Assembly: GCF_030272615.1 (NCBI RefSeq)
Contig: NC_081408.1
Location: forward strand, 60,286,114-60,350,113
DNA length: 64,000 nucleotides
Source: Cryptomeria japonica
Lineage: Eukaryota > Streptophyta > Pinopsida > Cupressales > Cupressaceae
Direction of reading: 5' to 3'
Position 1 is the stretch's first letter. Each line of letters starts with the position of its first letter. Below the pieces are notes generated by a model. It was given only the letters and a program-made list of their open reading frames with translations, did not search any database and was not told the origin of the DNA. Below, one piece after another: positions 1 to 13,798 of this stretch. The position numbers and the translations under genes were made by a program.

Positions 1-137
1 TTGTAGGAAAGTACAATTTAGGATGCTATAGTTGAAAAAATTTGTATATAAGAATGTATGGTTATATGTGTTGAGGTATGGAATGTATGCGAAACATTGT
101 GAAGTGGATGAGAATAATATCCAAGTAGATTTGGTGT

Positions 138-1290
138 TGGTGATGTGGGTATGTGCAGGATCATGGTGTGCCAAAACAGACCCTTAAGTGGCAATGAAAT
201 TTCAAAAAATCAGAGTTATGCAACTTGACATGAAAAATTGAATAAGTTATGAACATTATTTTTAAAATATGTAAGAAGAGAATCTATAGAAAATTGAATG
301 TAGTTTCTAAGCTACTAGTTGTTTTTTGAAAAAAAAAAATCCTATTTGATGAAATTTTCAAATTTCAATGCAGTGGTACAAAAATTTCAGGAAAAAGATA
401 AGAAGTAGGTGTATGTCTGACCACCCTAATCACAATCAAATCATAATATTTTTTTATAAGATTTATAATATAAGTATTAGACTCATGTCCGGATGTGACA
501 CATATTTTTTTATACTTTTTTATAAAGTAAATAATTATTTATGATTTTTTTACTACAACTTTTCAGAAATTCAGAAATTCCTACATCTGACCACCTTTAA
601 CTTGGTCAAAGCCTTATGAAATTCAATTTTTTTAAATTTTAGATGAAGCATAGGATGTGACGCATGTTTCAGATTCAAAAAATGTTATGTGGTTTGAAAG
701 TTATGAGTATTTTTCAATCAGTCTATCAATCAAACTTTTGTCAGAATTCAATTAGAAAATAAATAATAATTATTTATTAAAGTCGAAATAAGACAAGCCT
801 TATATTGTTGGAAAGCTAAGAACGTCCTTAAAAAACCCTTTTCATTTTTATCAATTTTGGCTATAAAAAAAGTCGTCAACCACCAGTGTAAAGTCTAAAA
901 AATCAAGGAACACTGAAAAACACATTTTTTCAGTTGACATTTTTGAGGCTTGTCACTTCCAAGCCAAATCCCAAAGCAAACCCGAACCAAAATGTGGAGG
1001 GAAAAATTTATGTTGTAAAATTGAATATCCAATTTTATTGGATAAAATCAGATATCCAATTTTTGAAAAAATAAAAAAATATATTTTAGTAAATTGGGCA
1101 TAACTTTTGTGTTTTATATCAAAATTTTGAATTTTTACAGACTTTGGAAAGGTAATTATGATTTTTGAAAAAATAAAAAATAAAAAGATTTTAGTAAATT
1201 GGGCATAACTTTTGCGTTTTATATCAAAATTTTGATTTTTTATAGGCGTTGGAAAGGTAATTAAGAGATCTATGATATGGAATAGGTATA
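138..1290. repeat. Left arm of a long imperfect inverted repeat
   Basis: Two blocks of this arm reappear in inverted orientation at 7940-8300. The outer block (about 148-225) has a GGGTATGTGCA-GATCATGG core and a following AGTGGCAATG, both matched as reverse complement around 8243-8290. The inner block (about 1000-1290) has TTGGGCATAACTTTTG and GGAAAGGTAATT, matched as reverse complement at 7965-8045. About 700 bases (240-940) of AT-rich DNA in this arm have no partner on the right. The arms enclose the GA/TC tracts and the satellite, so the whole could be one foldback-type element of about 8.2 kb, or two oppositely oriented copies of a dispersed repeat. No transposase and no convincing target-site duplication were seen. 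Confidence 0.6.
1084..1275. repeat. 105-bp tandem duplication inside the left arm
   Basis: A segment beginning TTTTAGTAAATTGGGCATAA occurs at 1084 and again at 1189, a period of 105 bases. Both copies continue through a GGAAAGGTAATT motif. A single inverted copy lies at about 7960-8045. The open frame across it on the minus strand is a by-product of the repeat. Confidence 0.75.
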
Positions 1291-1469
1291 TTTTCAATTA
1301 TTTGTTTTAAAAAATAATTATAATTCATTTAAATTCATCCTTCATTTTTAAAACATAAAAAACTCATCACTTTTTCATATGATTTCCCTATTGAATGAAT
1401 TTTTGTAACAATCATCTCAAAATAAACTAAATAAGTAATTAATTAATAATAGAAAATTTATGAATTTTA

Positions 1470-2139
1470 TTGAGTTCGATAAATTTTGATAAACCATGTT
1501 ATCTATGTTTGTCCCTTTCTCCACCTTTCTCTCTCCTAAACCTATCACTCCACCTATTTGTTTCTTCCTCCCTCTCTTTTGTCCATATTTATACATCTCT
1601 CTCTAGACCTATATCTCTAACTATCAATGAATACCTCATTAAATCTCTCAAGCTCTACAAGGTGCTTATATTTCTACCTCTTCATAATTTCCTCCTCTAT
1701 GTCACTCTCTCTTCCCTGAGATCTAGACTAGTCTCTTTGCATTTCCTTCTCATCTCTAGCAACAAAATTCTGAGGGGACAAGGAGAGGCATAGGGAAGTA
1801 TCAAAAAAGGAGAAGGGGAGAGAGGTGAGAAGGAGAGATTAATTGGGGGAAGAGAGTGTGTGTGAGAGAGAGCTATAGGTAATTAGGTGGAAGGCGGAGA
1901 GAGAGGGAGGGGGTGATTGGGGTGAAGAGAGAATGAGAGGGAGAGTTTGATATTATTAGGGGGTAGGAGGAGAGGGGGAGAGGGGAAAGTATCAACAAAG
2001 AGAGAAGAGATATGGGGACAGAGGTTAAGAGAGACATAGAGAGTAATTAGGGGGTGGGTAGAGGGGGAGAGGGAAGTATCTATAAACCCATAGGAGGAGA
2101 GCGGTGATCGAGGATAATTGAGGAAAAGAAATAACGCGA
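1470..2139. repeat. Pyrimidine-rich tract followed by purine-rich tract
   Basis: From about 1490 to 1770 the plus strand is dominated by TCTCTC/CCTCTC runs. From about 1790 to 2130 it switches to GAGAGG/GGGGAGAG runs. The strand asymmetry flips near 1780, so the two halves could pair. No gene is supported; the short open frame over the pyrimidine half is low complexity. The 180 bases before it are AT-rich with nothing recognisable. Confidence 0.7.
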
Positions 2140-5100
2140 GAGAGAATATGGTGTCCTAAAGGGTCATATGGTATCTCATGAACCTTTAGGACACCATATG
2201 ACACCTTAGGACACCATATGATGTTATTATAAGTCTTATGGTGTTCTATGAGCCTTTAGGACACCATATGGTGTCATTAGGGGTCTATGGTGTGTTAAGG
2301 GGTCATATGGTATCCTATGACCCCTTAGGACACCATATGACCCCTTAGGTATTTTTAGGGGTCATATTATGTCCGAACAGGTCATATGGTGTTGTTGGGG
2401 GTTGTATGGTGTGCTAAGGGGTCATATTATGTCCTAAGGGGTCACAAGACATCGTATGACCCCTTAGACACCATATGATCCATTAGGTTTCGTTAGGGCT
2501 CATACTATGTCCTAAGAGATCATATGGTGTCCCATGAACCTTTAGGACACCATATGACCCCTTAGGACATCATATGGTGTTGTTATGGGTCTTATGGTGT
2601 CCTAAGGGGTCATATGGTGTTCTATAACCCCTTAGGACACCATATGACCCCTTAGGACATTATATGACCCCTTAGGATACCATACGATACCTTGGGACAC
2701 CATATGATGTCGCAAGGAGTCGTATGGTGTCCTAAGGGGTCATATGGTGTTCTATGAACCCTTAGGACACTATATGACCCATTAGGTGTCATCAAAGGTC
2801 TTATTGTGTCCTAATGGGTCATATGGTGTTGTATGACCCCTTAGGACGCCATATGCTTGGGAGACTATATGGTGCTATGGGTCGTATGGTGTCCTATGAC
2901 ACCTTGGGACACCATATGACCCCTTAGGATACCATTTGGTGTTTTTATGTGTCGTATGGTTTCCTATGACCCCTTAGGTGTCATTGAGGTTTATTTTATG
3001 TCCTAAGGGGTCATACGGTGTCCTATGACCCCTCAGGACACTATATGACATTGTTAGGGGTCATATTATGTCCTAAGGGGTCATATTGTGTCTTATGACC
3101 CCTTAGGACACCACATGGTGTCGTTATGGGTCGTATGGTGTTCTAAGGGGTCATATGGTGTTCTATGACCCCTTAGGACACCACATGGTGTCATTATGGG
3201 TCGTATGGTGTTCTAAGGGGTCATATGGTGTTCTATGACCCTCTAGGACATCATATTATGTTGTTATGGGTCGTATGGTCTCCTAAGGGGTCATATAGTG
3301 TCCTATGACCCCTTAGGACACCATATGACCCCTTTGGAGACCATATGGTGTCATTATGTGTCGTATGGTATCCTAAGGGGTCATATGGTGTTATATGACC
3401 CCTTAGGACACCATATGATCCCTTAGGACACCATATGGTGTCTTTAGGGGTCTTATGGAGTGCTAAGGGGTCATATGGTGTCCTATGACCCCTTAGCACA
3501 CAATATGACCCCTTCGTGCACCATACAATGTCCTTAGGGGTCATATGGTATCATATGACCTCTTAGGACATAATATGACCCCTTAGGTGTTGTTAGGGGT
3601 TATATTATGTCCTAACAGGTTATATGGTGTCCTACAACCCCTTAGGACACCATATGGTGTCGTTAGGGGTTGTATGGTGTGCTAAGGGGTCACATTGTAT
3701 TCTAAAGGTTCCTAGGACATCATATAACCCCTTAGGACACCATATGACCCCTTAGGACACCATATCATGTGGTTATGGGTCTTCTTGTGTTCTAAGGGGT
3801 CATATGGTATTGTATGACCCGTTAGGATACCATATGACCCCTTAGGAAACCATATGGTGTCATAAAGGGTGGTATGGTGCCGCAAGGGGTCGTATGGTGT
3901 CCTAAGGGGTCATATGGTGTCCTATGACCCCTTAGGACACTATATGACATTGTTAGGGGTCATATTATGTCCTAAGGGGTAATATTATTTCTTATGACCC
4001 CTTAAGACACCACATGGTGTCGTTATAGGTCGTATGGTGTTCTAAGGGGTCATATGGTGTTCTATTACCCTCTAAGATACCATATTATGTTGTTATGGGT
4101 TGTATAGTCCTCTAAGGGGTCATATGGTGTCCTATGACCCCTTAGGACACCATATAGTGTCATTATGCACCATATGGTGTCATATGGTGTTCTATGACCC
4201 CTTAGGACACCATATGACTCCTTAGGACACCATATGGTGTCATTAGGGGTCATATGGTGTGCTAAGGGGTCAAATGGTGTCCTATGACCCCTTAAGACAC
4301 CACATGGTGTTGTTATGGTTTGTATGGTGTTCTAAGGACCCTCTAAGACACCATATTATATTGTTATGGGTTGTATGGTCCTCTAAGGGGTCATATGGTG
4401 TCCTATGACCCCTTAGGACACCATATATTGTCATTATGCATCATATGGTGTCCTAAGGGGTCATATGGTGTTCTATGACCCCTTAGGACACCATATGACT
4501 CCTTAGGAAAGCATATGGTGTCATTACGGGTCATATGGTGTGCTAAGGGGTCAAATTGTGTCCTATGACCCTTTAGAACATGATATGACCCCTTAGGTAT
4601 CGTTAGGTGTTATTTTGTGTCGTTAGGGGTCATATAGTGTCCTATGACCCCTTACGACACAATATGACCCCTTAGGTGTTGTTAGGGGTCATATTGTTTC
4701 CTAACGGGTCATATGGTGTCCTACAACCCCTTAGGACACCATATTGTGTCGTTAGGGGTTGTATAGTGTGCTAAGGGGTCATATTGTGTCCTAAAGGTTC
4801 CTAAGACATTATATAACCCTTTAGGACACCATATGACCCCTTAGGTATCGTTAGGGGTCATATAGTGTCCTAAGGGGTCATATGGTGTTTCCTGACACCA
4901 TATGACCCCTTAGGACACCATATCATGTTGTTATGGGTCTTCTTGTGTTATAAGGGGTCATATAGCATTATATGACCCCTTAGGATACGATATGACCCCT
5001 TAGGTGTTGTTAGGGGTCATATTGTACAACCCCTTAAGACACCATATGGTGTTATTAGGGGTTGTATGGTGTGCCAAGGGGTCATATTGTGTCCTAAAGG

Positions 5101-6690
5101 TTCCTAGGACATCATATAACCCCTTAGGACACCATATGACCCCTTAGGTATCATTAGGGGTCATATTATTTCCTAAGGGGTCATATGGTGTCTCATGACA
5201 CCATATGACCCCTTAGGACACCATATTGTGTCGTTATGGGTCTTCTTGTGTTCTAAGGGGTCATATGGTGTTATATGACCCCTTAGGATACCATATGACC
5301 CCTTAGGACACCATATGGTGTTGTAAAGGGTGGTATGATGTCGTATGGTGTCCTAAGAGGTCATATGGTGTCCTATGACCCATTGGGACACTATATGACA
5401 TCGTTAGGGGTCATATTATGTCCTAAGGGGTAATATTGTGTCTTATGACCCCTGAAGACACTAGATGGTGTCGTTATGGGTTGTATGGTATTCTAAGGGG
5501 TCATATGGTGTTCTATGACCCTCTAGGACACCATATTATGTTGTTATGGGTCATATGGTGTCCTACGACCCCTTAGGACACAATATAGTATCAGTATGCA
5601 TCGTATGGTGTCCTAAGGGGTCATATGGCGTTCTATGACCCCTTAGGACACCATATGGTGTCATTAGGGGTCGTATGGTGTGCTAAGGGGTCATATGGCG
5701 TCCTATGACCCATTAGAACACCATATGACCCCTTAGGTATTGTTAGGTGTCATTTTGTGTTGTTATGGGCCATATGGTCTCCTATGAACCCTTAGGACAC
5801 AATATGACCCCTTAAGACACCATATAGTGTCGTTAGGGGTCATATGGTGTCCTATGACCCCTTAGGACACACTATGACCCCTTAGGTGTTGTTAGGGGTC
5901 ATATCGTGTCCTAACAGGTCATATGGTGTCCTACGACCCCTTAGGACACCATATGGTGTCATTAGGGGTTGTATGGTGTGCTAAGGGGTCATATTATGTC
6001 CTAAAGGTTCCTAGGACATCATATAACCCTTTAGGACACCATATGACCCCTTAGGTATCGTTAGGGGTCATATTGTGTCCTAAGGGATCATATGGTGTCT
6101 CCTGACACCATATGACCCCTAAGGACACCATATCGTGTCGTTATGGGTCTTCTTGTGTTATAAGGGGTCATATGGTGTTATATGACCCCTTAGGACACCA
6201 TATGGTGTTGTAAGGGATCGTATGGTGTTATAAGGGATCATATGGTGTCTTATGACCCCTTAGGTGTCGTCATGGGTCGTATTGTGTCCTAATTAGTCAT
6301 ATGATGTTCTTTGACCCCTTAAGACACCATATGACCCCTTGGGACACTATATGGTGCTATGGGTTGTATGTTGTCCTAAGGGGTCATATGGTGTCCTATG
6401 ACCCTTTAGGACACCATATGACCCTTTACAATGCCACATTGTGTCATTAGGGGTTGTATGGTGTCCTAAGGGGTCATTTGGTGTCTTATGACCCCTTAAG
6501 ACACCATATGGTGTCATTAGGGGTCTTATTGTGTCTTAAGGGGTCATATGGTGTTTTATGACCCCTTATGACACCATATGACCCCTTAGGAGACCATATG
6601 GTGTCGTTAGGGGCCATATTGTGTCCTAAGGGGTCATATGATGTTCTATGACCCCTTAGAACATGATATAACCCCTTAGGAGACCATATA
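2140..6690. repeat. 4.5 kb satellite built from one 20-bp module in both orientations
   Basis: Nearly the whole stretch is made of a 20-base module, consensus AAGGGGTCATATGGTGTCCT, and its reverse complement, with point variants. Many junctions are head-to-head or tail-to-tail, so palindromes centred on CATATG or on CCTATG/CATAGG recur throughout. Variant modules carry TCGTTATGGGTCGT or TGTCGTTAGGGG. Higher-order copying is visible: one roughly 70-base block is repeated back to back at 3111-3180 and 3181-3250, and a block with CTACAACCCCTTAGG followed by AAAGGTTCCTAGG recurs near 3630, 4710, 5030 and 5920. Open frames on either strand have a 20-residue period and are not genes. Confidence 0.92.
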
Positions 6691-7860
6691 TACTAATTTT
6701 CAAATAAGGAGAGATATAAGGGTGAGGAGAGATGAAGAACTAAAGAGAGGGAAAAGAACTAAAGGACAAGGACATAAATAGAGATATAGATATTAAAGAG
6801 TATGAAGTGAGAGGGAGAAAAACTAAAGGACAAGGATGGATAGAAAGAGGTAGACATATCTCGATATTGAAAAGGAGAGAAGAAGATAGAGATAAAAGAT
6901 GAAGATAAAGGGCGAGGGAGGTGAATAGATATAGATAAAGAGAGAGGTAAAGACAAAGATAAATATATGAAGAGATGGAGAAAAATGGATAGAGAGGGGT
7001 AAAGAGAGAGATAAAAAAAGGAAGAGATAGAGAGATATAAAGGAAGAGAAATATTGATAGATAGAGATATATAGATAGTGAAAGAGAGTGAGAAAGAGAG
7101 ATAGAGTTTATAGATAGGGATAGATAGAGAGGGAGAGAAAAAGAGGAAGATATAGAGATATATAAAGGCACTATAGAGAAGGATGTGGGGAGAGAGAAAA
7201 ATATATATAAAGATGGAGTAAACAAAGAGATAAAAGTAGAGAAAGGGAAAGATACTTCAAGAGGGCGATAGAGGAAGAGACGGAGAAGTAAATTAATCAT
7301 GTATAGAGGAATATATATAAAGATAGAGGAACATATAAAAAGAGAGATTGATAGGGAAAGAGACGGAGATGTGAAGATGGAGATAGAGATAGATATGGAT
7401 AGAACGTGATAGAGAGAGTAAGATAAATGGATGGAGAGATGGAGTGAACAAGTGAGATTTAGAGATAATGAGATATAAATATACATGAAGATAGATCTAT
7501 AGGGATATAGAGAGAGAGGGGAAAAGATAGGGAGAGAAAGGAGGCGATAGAGACAAGTAATATATAAATATAGGTAGGATAAGGTAAAGGAGGGAGATAC
7601 ATAGAGAGGAGATATGATTAGAGAGAAATATAGAAATAAGGAGTGACAATGATGGAGTGGGAGAGGGAGAGATATGATTAGAAAGATGGAGATATATGCA
7701 GAGATGCATGTAACTTGGGAATTTATTTATCTACATGGAATGATGAAATAAGTGACATAAGTACAGAAGAAAGAGATATATAAAATATATTATATAAGTA
7801 TAGATAGGCAAATGATAGATAAAGGAGGTGATAGGAAAAAAAAAGAGACTTTGTATGCAA
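6691..7860. repeat. Purine-rich low-complexity block
   Basis: The plus strand is almost entirely A and G, with GAGAGA, GATAGA and GATATA motifs. It begins directly where the 20-bp satellite ends. Its minus strand reads as long Ser/Leu/Ile/Tyr-rich open frames (for example 6740-7486), which result from the lack of stops in CT-rich DNA and are not supported as genes. Confidence 0.85.
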
Positions 7861-7939
7861 AATTTGTGAGTATTTAAAGTTTTAAAATTGAAGGACTAAC
7901 TTAAAATTATTATAATTAATTTTTGGTCTATAATATCAT

Positions 7940-8300
7940 CAAAATACCTCATCCATTTGATAGATCTATGAATTACCTTTCCAATGCCTATAAAAAATCA
8001 AAATTTCGATAAGAAACACAAAAGTTATGCCCATTTTACTAAACTATATTTTTTATGTTGAGAAAATCGGATATCCGATTTGAAAAGTATGATATCACAA
8101 TAGTGACATCACAAATCGGATATCTGATATTATCGGATATCCAATTTGGTTTGGTATTACCAAACCAAATTTAAATTTCGCTTGACCCAAACAAAAAGTC
8201 AAAGCAGATTTTGGCGTGTTTGGGAAGGTTGAAAATGCATTTTGTTTTCCATTGCCACTTTTTGGCCCCCATGATCTTGCACATACCCATGTGTGAGAGT
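7940..8300. repeat. Right arm of the long inverted repeat
   Basis: This is the partner of the arm at 138-1290, in reverse orientation. It carries the reverse complements of the GGAAAGGTAATT, TTGGGCATAACTTTTG and GGGTATGTGCA-GATCATGG blocks. It also has several copies of the short palindrome-like motif CGGATATCCG (8066-8145) with its variants. It lacks the 700-base middle section of the left arm. Confidence 0.6.
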
Positions 8301-8820
8301 CAATTTAGAAGTGCTTTGATAGTAATATCTTTAGAGTGACAATGATCAAAGACAATATTTATAATAAGATGTGCTTGCTATGATATTGGTTGCTTGACAC
8401 TGAGATTCAAGGATAATTTTGTGATCAGGAGATCTTACTCATTTTAGTTTCAACTAGTCCTCTGGGTTTCTAGTAGCCAATGAGTCTATTAGTATACTTT
8501 TGTATCTTTCCCTGAGATTGTGCATCTCAATTCTGTAAGCCTCTTTTCATCTTGCCCTAAGGTTGGGCACCTTGGCATTGCAATTCCATCAGGTGCATAT
8601 TGATCCTTGGTAGTGAGCCTACAACCTTGTAATCAATTTTATTATATTGTGAGGGCGATTCTCCCATGGTTTTTCACTTATAGGGTTTTTGATGTAGATT
8701 TGGTGTTCATGCGTTGGATGTGCTTTGTGATTTCATGCTTTGCAATTACAGTATAAGATTAATTGTTATATAGATCTGAAAGGAATTGGTCCAAACTGAT
8801 TCACCCCCCCCCCTTAGTAA
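8300..8820 (+). mobile_element. Copia-LTR-like remnant
   Basis: The segment ends in a C-rich run within CTGATTCACCCCCCCCCC (about 8797-8814). Upstream it has a GATTCTCCCATGGTTTTTC...TATAGGGTTTT stretch (about 8650-8690). Both are arrangements seen near the 3' ends of some plant copia LTRs. No primer-binding site or coding region follows; a LINE ORF1 relic on the opposite strand begins within 60 bases. It is probably a truncated or solo LTR, and the left boundary is uncertain. Confidence 0.4.
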
Positions 8821-8874
8821 TGCAATGTGTTCAACAAGAAGTGCATGGTAAAGGGTGGTTATCATGAGGTGCAA

Positions 8875-9775
8875 TAGGGGTAACTAACTATTCTCATTTC
8901 GAGGGACAACATAGTGGTAGTATTCTACCCCTTTCCACCAAGTAGGTTGTGCTTGAAGTTGTGAATTCTTCTTGCAACACTGTGAGGTGAGATTTTCTGT
9001 TGAATAACAAATCTTGTATCAAAAAGAAATATTCTAATAGTCTATTGGTTGTTTCTAGCATCTATTACCAAACTTTAGTTAAATCTTGATAGGAAGACCT
9101 TTTGATAGATCTATTTCAATGCAAAGACGTGCAAAGGTAGAAAATTCACAGTTGATTGTTTCTTTTGATATGCCTTGATATTTCCCCAAACTTGTGAACT
9201 TTTCTTGTAGCACTAGGAGGTGAGATTTTTTGTTGAATAAAAAATCTCGTATCGAAAAGAAATCTTCTAATTGTCTATTGGTTATTTCTAGCATCTATCA
9301 CCAAAATTTAGTTAAATCTCGATAGGAAGACATTTTGATAGATCTATTTCAATGCAAAGAGGTGTAGAGGTAGAAAATTCACAATTGATTGTTTCTTCTA
9401 ATAGTTTGTTGGTTGTTTCTAGAATCTATCACTGAACTTTAGTTAAATCCTGATATGAAGACCTTTTGATAGATCTATTTCAATGCAAATACATGCAAAG
9501 GAAGAAAAATCACAATTGATTGTTTCTTTTGATATGCCTTGATATTTCCCCAAACTATTGCTATTGGCTTTCAGACACTCAATCTAGCAAAATTGTAAAG
9601 AAAAAAATGGAAGACAAATCCATAAAAAACTAGATGAGAAAGTCTTAGTTTGAGGGTCGAAGGGCAGGAAACACCACTTCATGCATAGAAATTCTCCATG
9701 AATAAACAAAGGTCCAATGTCAAGGATCAAATTCTTATCTTCCTCGGCCTCAAACTCCAAGATGAAAAACCCCTA
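8875..9775 (-). pseudogene. Decayed LINE ORF1 fragment (DUF4283 domain)
   Basis: Read on the minus strand from 9775 downwards, pieces of a DUF4283/zinc-knuckle protein appear. There is an FEAEEDKNLILDIGPLFIHG-like stretch (about 9760-9690), then FARLCIEIDLSKGLP (about 9150-9080), a knuckle-like remnant RKSHLTVLQEEF with its cysteines lost (about 9000-8960), and PTWWKG (about 8950). The same landmarks occur in order in the better copy at 33615-35048. Stops, frameshifts and an internal duplication interrupt it. No 3' A-tract was found; the copia-LTR-like piece lies where it would be. Confidence 0.6.
8960..9556. repeat. Tandem partial triplication inside the LINE ORF1 relic
   Basis: A segment with GTGAGATTTT, then TCTATTGGTT and GATAGATCTATTTCAATGCA occurs at about 8961-9193 and again at 9194-9395, a period of about 233 bases. 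A third shortened copy from about 9390 to 9556 lacks the beginning. The copies differ at many positions, so the duplication is old. Each encodes the same DUF4283 piece on the minus strand. Confidence 0.8.
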
Positions 9776-9779
9776 GCAT

Positions 9780-10620
9780 AAGGGTAAATGCTAATTTCAT
9801 TCACCATGTATTTTTTCCACTTGCCGTTGATCCAATTATGGAGATTTGGCGGATTAGGCCAAGTTTATATAAATCTCCTAATTAAAGCATTGCTTTGGAG
9901 AAAATATTTTGTCACTAATATAATTTCCAACATTTATCTTCACATCAAATTTAAGAGCATAATTGAGAATAGGGTGCTAATATTATTGACATTGAGGAGG
10001 AGAAAATACCCAAATTGAGAGAAGTTTTGAGGCAAATTTGGTGGGTGGACATGCTTTCCCTTCATAAAAGCTCCCTGGTGTAAAGCAACCCTAAAGTCCA
10101 TTGGGGTATTAATCATCTATCATTGAGAAGTGCCACAACCCTTATTTTTCCCTTATTTTGTTATATTTAAATAAATTGAAAATATAAGTGTATATATTTT
10201 TTTGTTATATGATTTATTTATTTTTTTTAAAATAAATTTATTATGACTTGTTAGGAAAATAAAATGAGTATATTAAGTACTTGTTTATAACGTGCATGTT
10301 TAAAAATAAGTTGTTATAAAAATAAAAAATAAAAAAATCGTTTCTTTTATTGATTTGTCATAATTATGCAAATCATTTATTTTGAAAAATAAGATTTATT
10401 TATAATCATACTATTTTATTAAATTAAATAATTATATTTTACTGCATATATTTTGGCTCCAAATTAAATATTATAAACTATAATATATATTAATGTTCTA
10501 TTTAAAAAAACATAAAACTAGCAATCACACTTTGGTGTGCAATGGGCACGCCGAAGAGGTGTGGAATGTCAAGTAGGGAATTTTTTGGTCTATATTTTGC
10601 ATACATTTGTGTTGTACATG
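9780..10620. other. AT-rich intergenic DNA, nothing recognised
   Basis: The interval is AT-rich, with homopolymer runs and no coding-like pattern, repeat pair or RNA gene that I could identify. The 76-codon frame at 9788-10018 has no recognisable domain. Confidence 0.5.
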
Positions 10621-12345
<1,725 letters not shown>

Positions 12346-13166
12346 ATCAAAGAAAACAAGTAGGTGACTAGAATGATGTATGCAAATTTCTTATGCAAGT
12401 CCAAATTGGAAGGGCACTGTAATGCAAAAGAAGAGTTTCATTACAACTTTTAACGCTTGCATTCTTCTCATTTGGAATTGGTGATGAGAACTTCTAGTGG
12501 GTAAGCTATAATTACAACTTGCTTTGTTGGTGCTATTAGGCTTCTGGATGAGATTCAAAGATCTTCACAATTCAACATGGCAAGAAGTAGTGCCTCTATC
12601 ATCAGCATTTTCTATATATTATTGTTGGAAGCCTATATTTGGAAAGATAGGGCATGGGAAGTCTATGACTTGGTGATAGGAGATCACTCCTTTTTTATTT
12701 ACCATTCCTCAATCCACATCATTGCTTCCATTATTTGTTGTGCATTGTAAATTTCAACATTCAGAGAGGAATGTGAGAACAACTTCATAGTTTCGTTACC
12801 GGATTCCTATTCATCTTTCCTTGAACAGATGTCCCTCAATTGGTCTTGCATCGCTTGTGGAAGAGGCTCAACCGTTGATTCAATAAACCAGGTTTGGTCA
12901 TTTTATATTATGAAATGCCGTGAAGTAATAATTAATTTTTTAGTGAATAAAATTCTATTGAATTATGACATAAATGAAAAAAGATTAAGGCCAAACAAAA
13001 GCCAACAACAATAGGCTACATAAACAAGTAAAATAATATTAAGTACATTTAATTAATTAGCCCAAACAATTTATGCAAAGCCATATTTTCTTTACAATAA
13101 GCATCATTCTTTCTTCAATAAAATCATTAATCATTAAACATATCTACAAAACCAAACCATTTACCG
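12346..13166. other. Intergenic DNA, nothing recognised
   Basis: The composition is ordinary and AT-leaning, with no repeat, domain or RNA structure I could identify. The small plus-strand frame at 12829-13014 has no recognisable similarity. The right end directly follows the stop codon of the minus-strand pseudogene. Confidence 0.45.
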
Positions 13167-13798
13167 TCATTTATCCTTCACAACATTTACAGAAGCCTCT
13201 TCTTTATAGTAGTACTTCCTGAAAGCCCTGGGTAGATAAACAGGAATCAGAAAATATAACAAATTGAAACACCAGATTCGTCACAGCAAGAGCCCGGTCG
13301 TAATTGTTCCATGGCTCGGTTGCCCTCTCTTTCCCAAATTTCGTTTCCAGCCACTTGAAAATGGTGAAAACCCTAAGCGTATTGTAAAAAATAGGGACGA
13401 AAGCTCTGGTAGGCAGCGAAAGCTTGTGTGAATTGAACGTCACGCTCTCCCAGAAAATCTGTGCAGAGAGCAAAAAAAACATGCGGTGCCGCTGCCAAAA
13501 CGTCGGCCTTCTGCCCTGCTACAATGCCGCCGAAAATGTAAACCAGAGAGAAAAATAAGCCTACGACGGTGCCCAGCAAGACGTCGCAAGCAAAGCGGAG
13601 ATTGAGGGAAAATACTAGCTTGGGAGGGTTTGAAGCTGCAACAGTGATTGCAGGAAAGGCAATTTTGGACATGATTAGGATATATATTGCTGAGAAGAAG
13701 AATAATAGAAGGTCTTGGACGGTTACGAGACAACTGGCCGTGAAGATTATCATGATTTCCATGGCGTTGAGTTGTGTGAAGCTTAGGGTGCATGTCAT
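13167..13798 (-). pseudogene. Frameshifted gene for a plant membrane protein (DUF7733-like)
   Basis: Three minus-strand frames join into one protein of about 200 residues. The first (from 13798) has LSFTQLNAMEIMIIFTAS and several hydrophobic segments. The second has SLPTRAFVPIFYNTLRVF. The third ends FLIPVYLPRAFRKYYYKEE and stops at 13167. This order matches, from memory, a plant-specific multi-pass membrane family (DUF7733) of unknown biochemical role. The first break falls at an 8-T homopolymer (13471-13478 on the plus strand is A8). The second lies near 13245, where the frame changes after NLVF and about two residues are missing. The homopolymer break could be a sequencing error, but the second break is a real indel. 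It looks intronless, which would fit a retrocopy. The start is uncertain: 13798 is the first methionine, but the frame is open upstream to 13906. Confidence 0.65.

Noticed and set aside
3251-4253. Repeat-like protein with a 20-residue period on the minus strand
   Set aside because: The period equals three 20-bp satellite modules; it is a reading of the satellite, with no start signal or flanking gene structure.
2140-6690. CRISPR-like array (short repeats at regular spacing)
   Set aside because: The modules are contiguous without unique spacers, occur in both orientations and lie in a plant-type nuclear context.
6740-7709. Long minus-strand frames rich in Ser, Leu, Ile, Tyr
   Set aside because: They are translations of CT-rich low-complexity DNA; overlapping frames read equally well and no domain or start context supports them.
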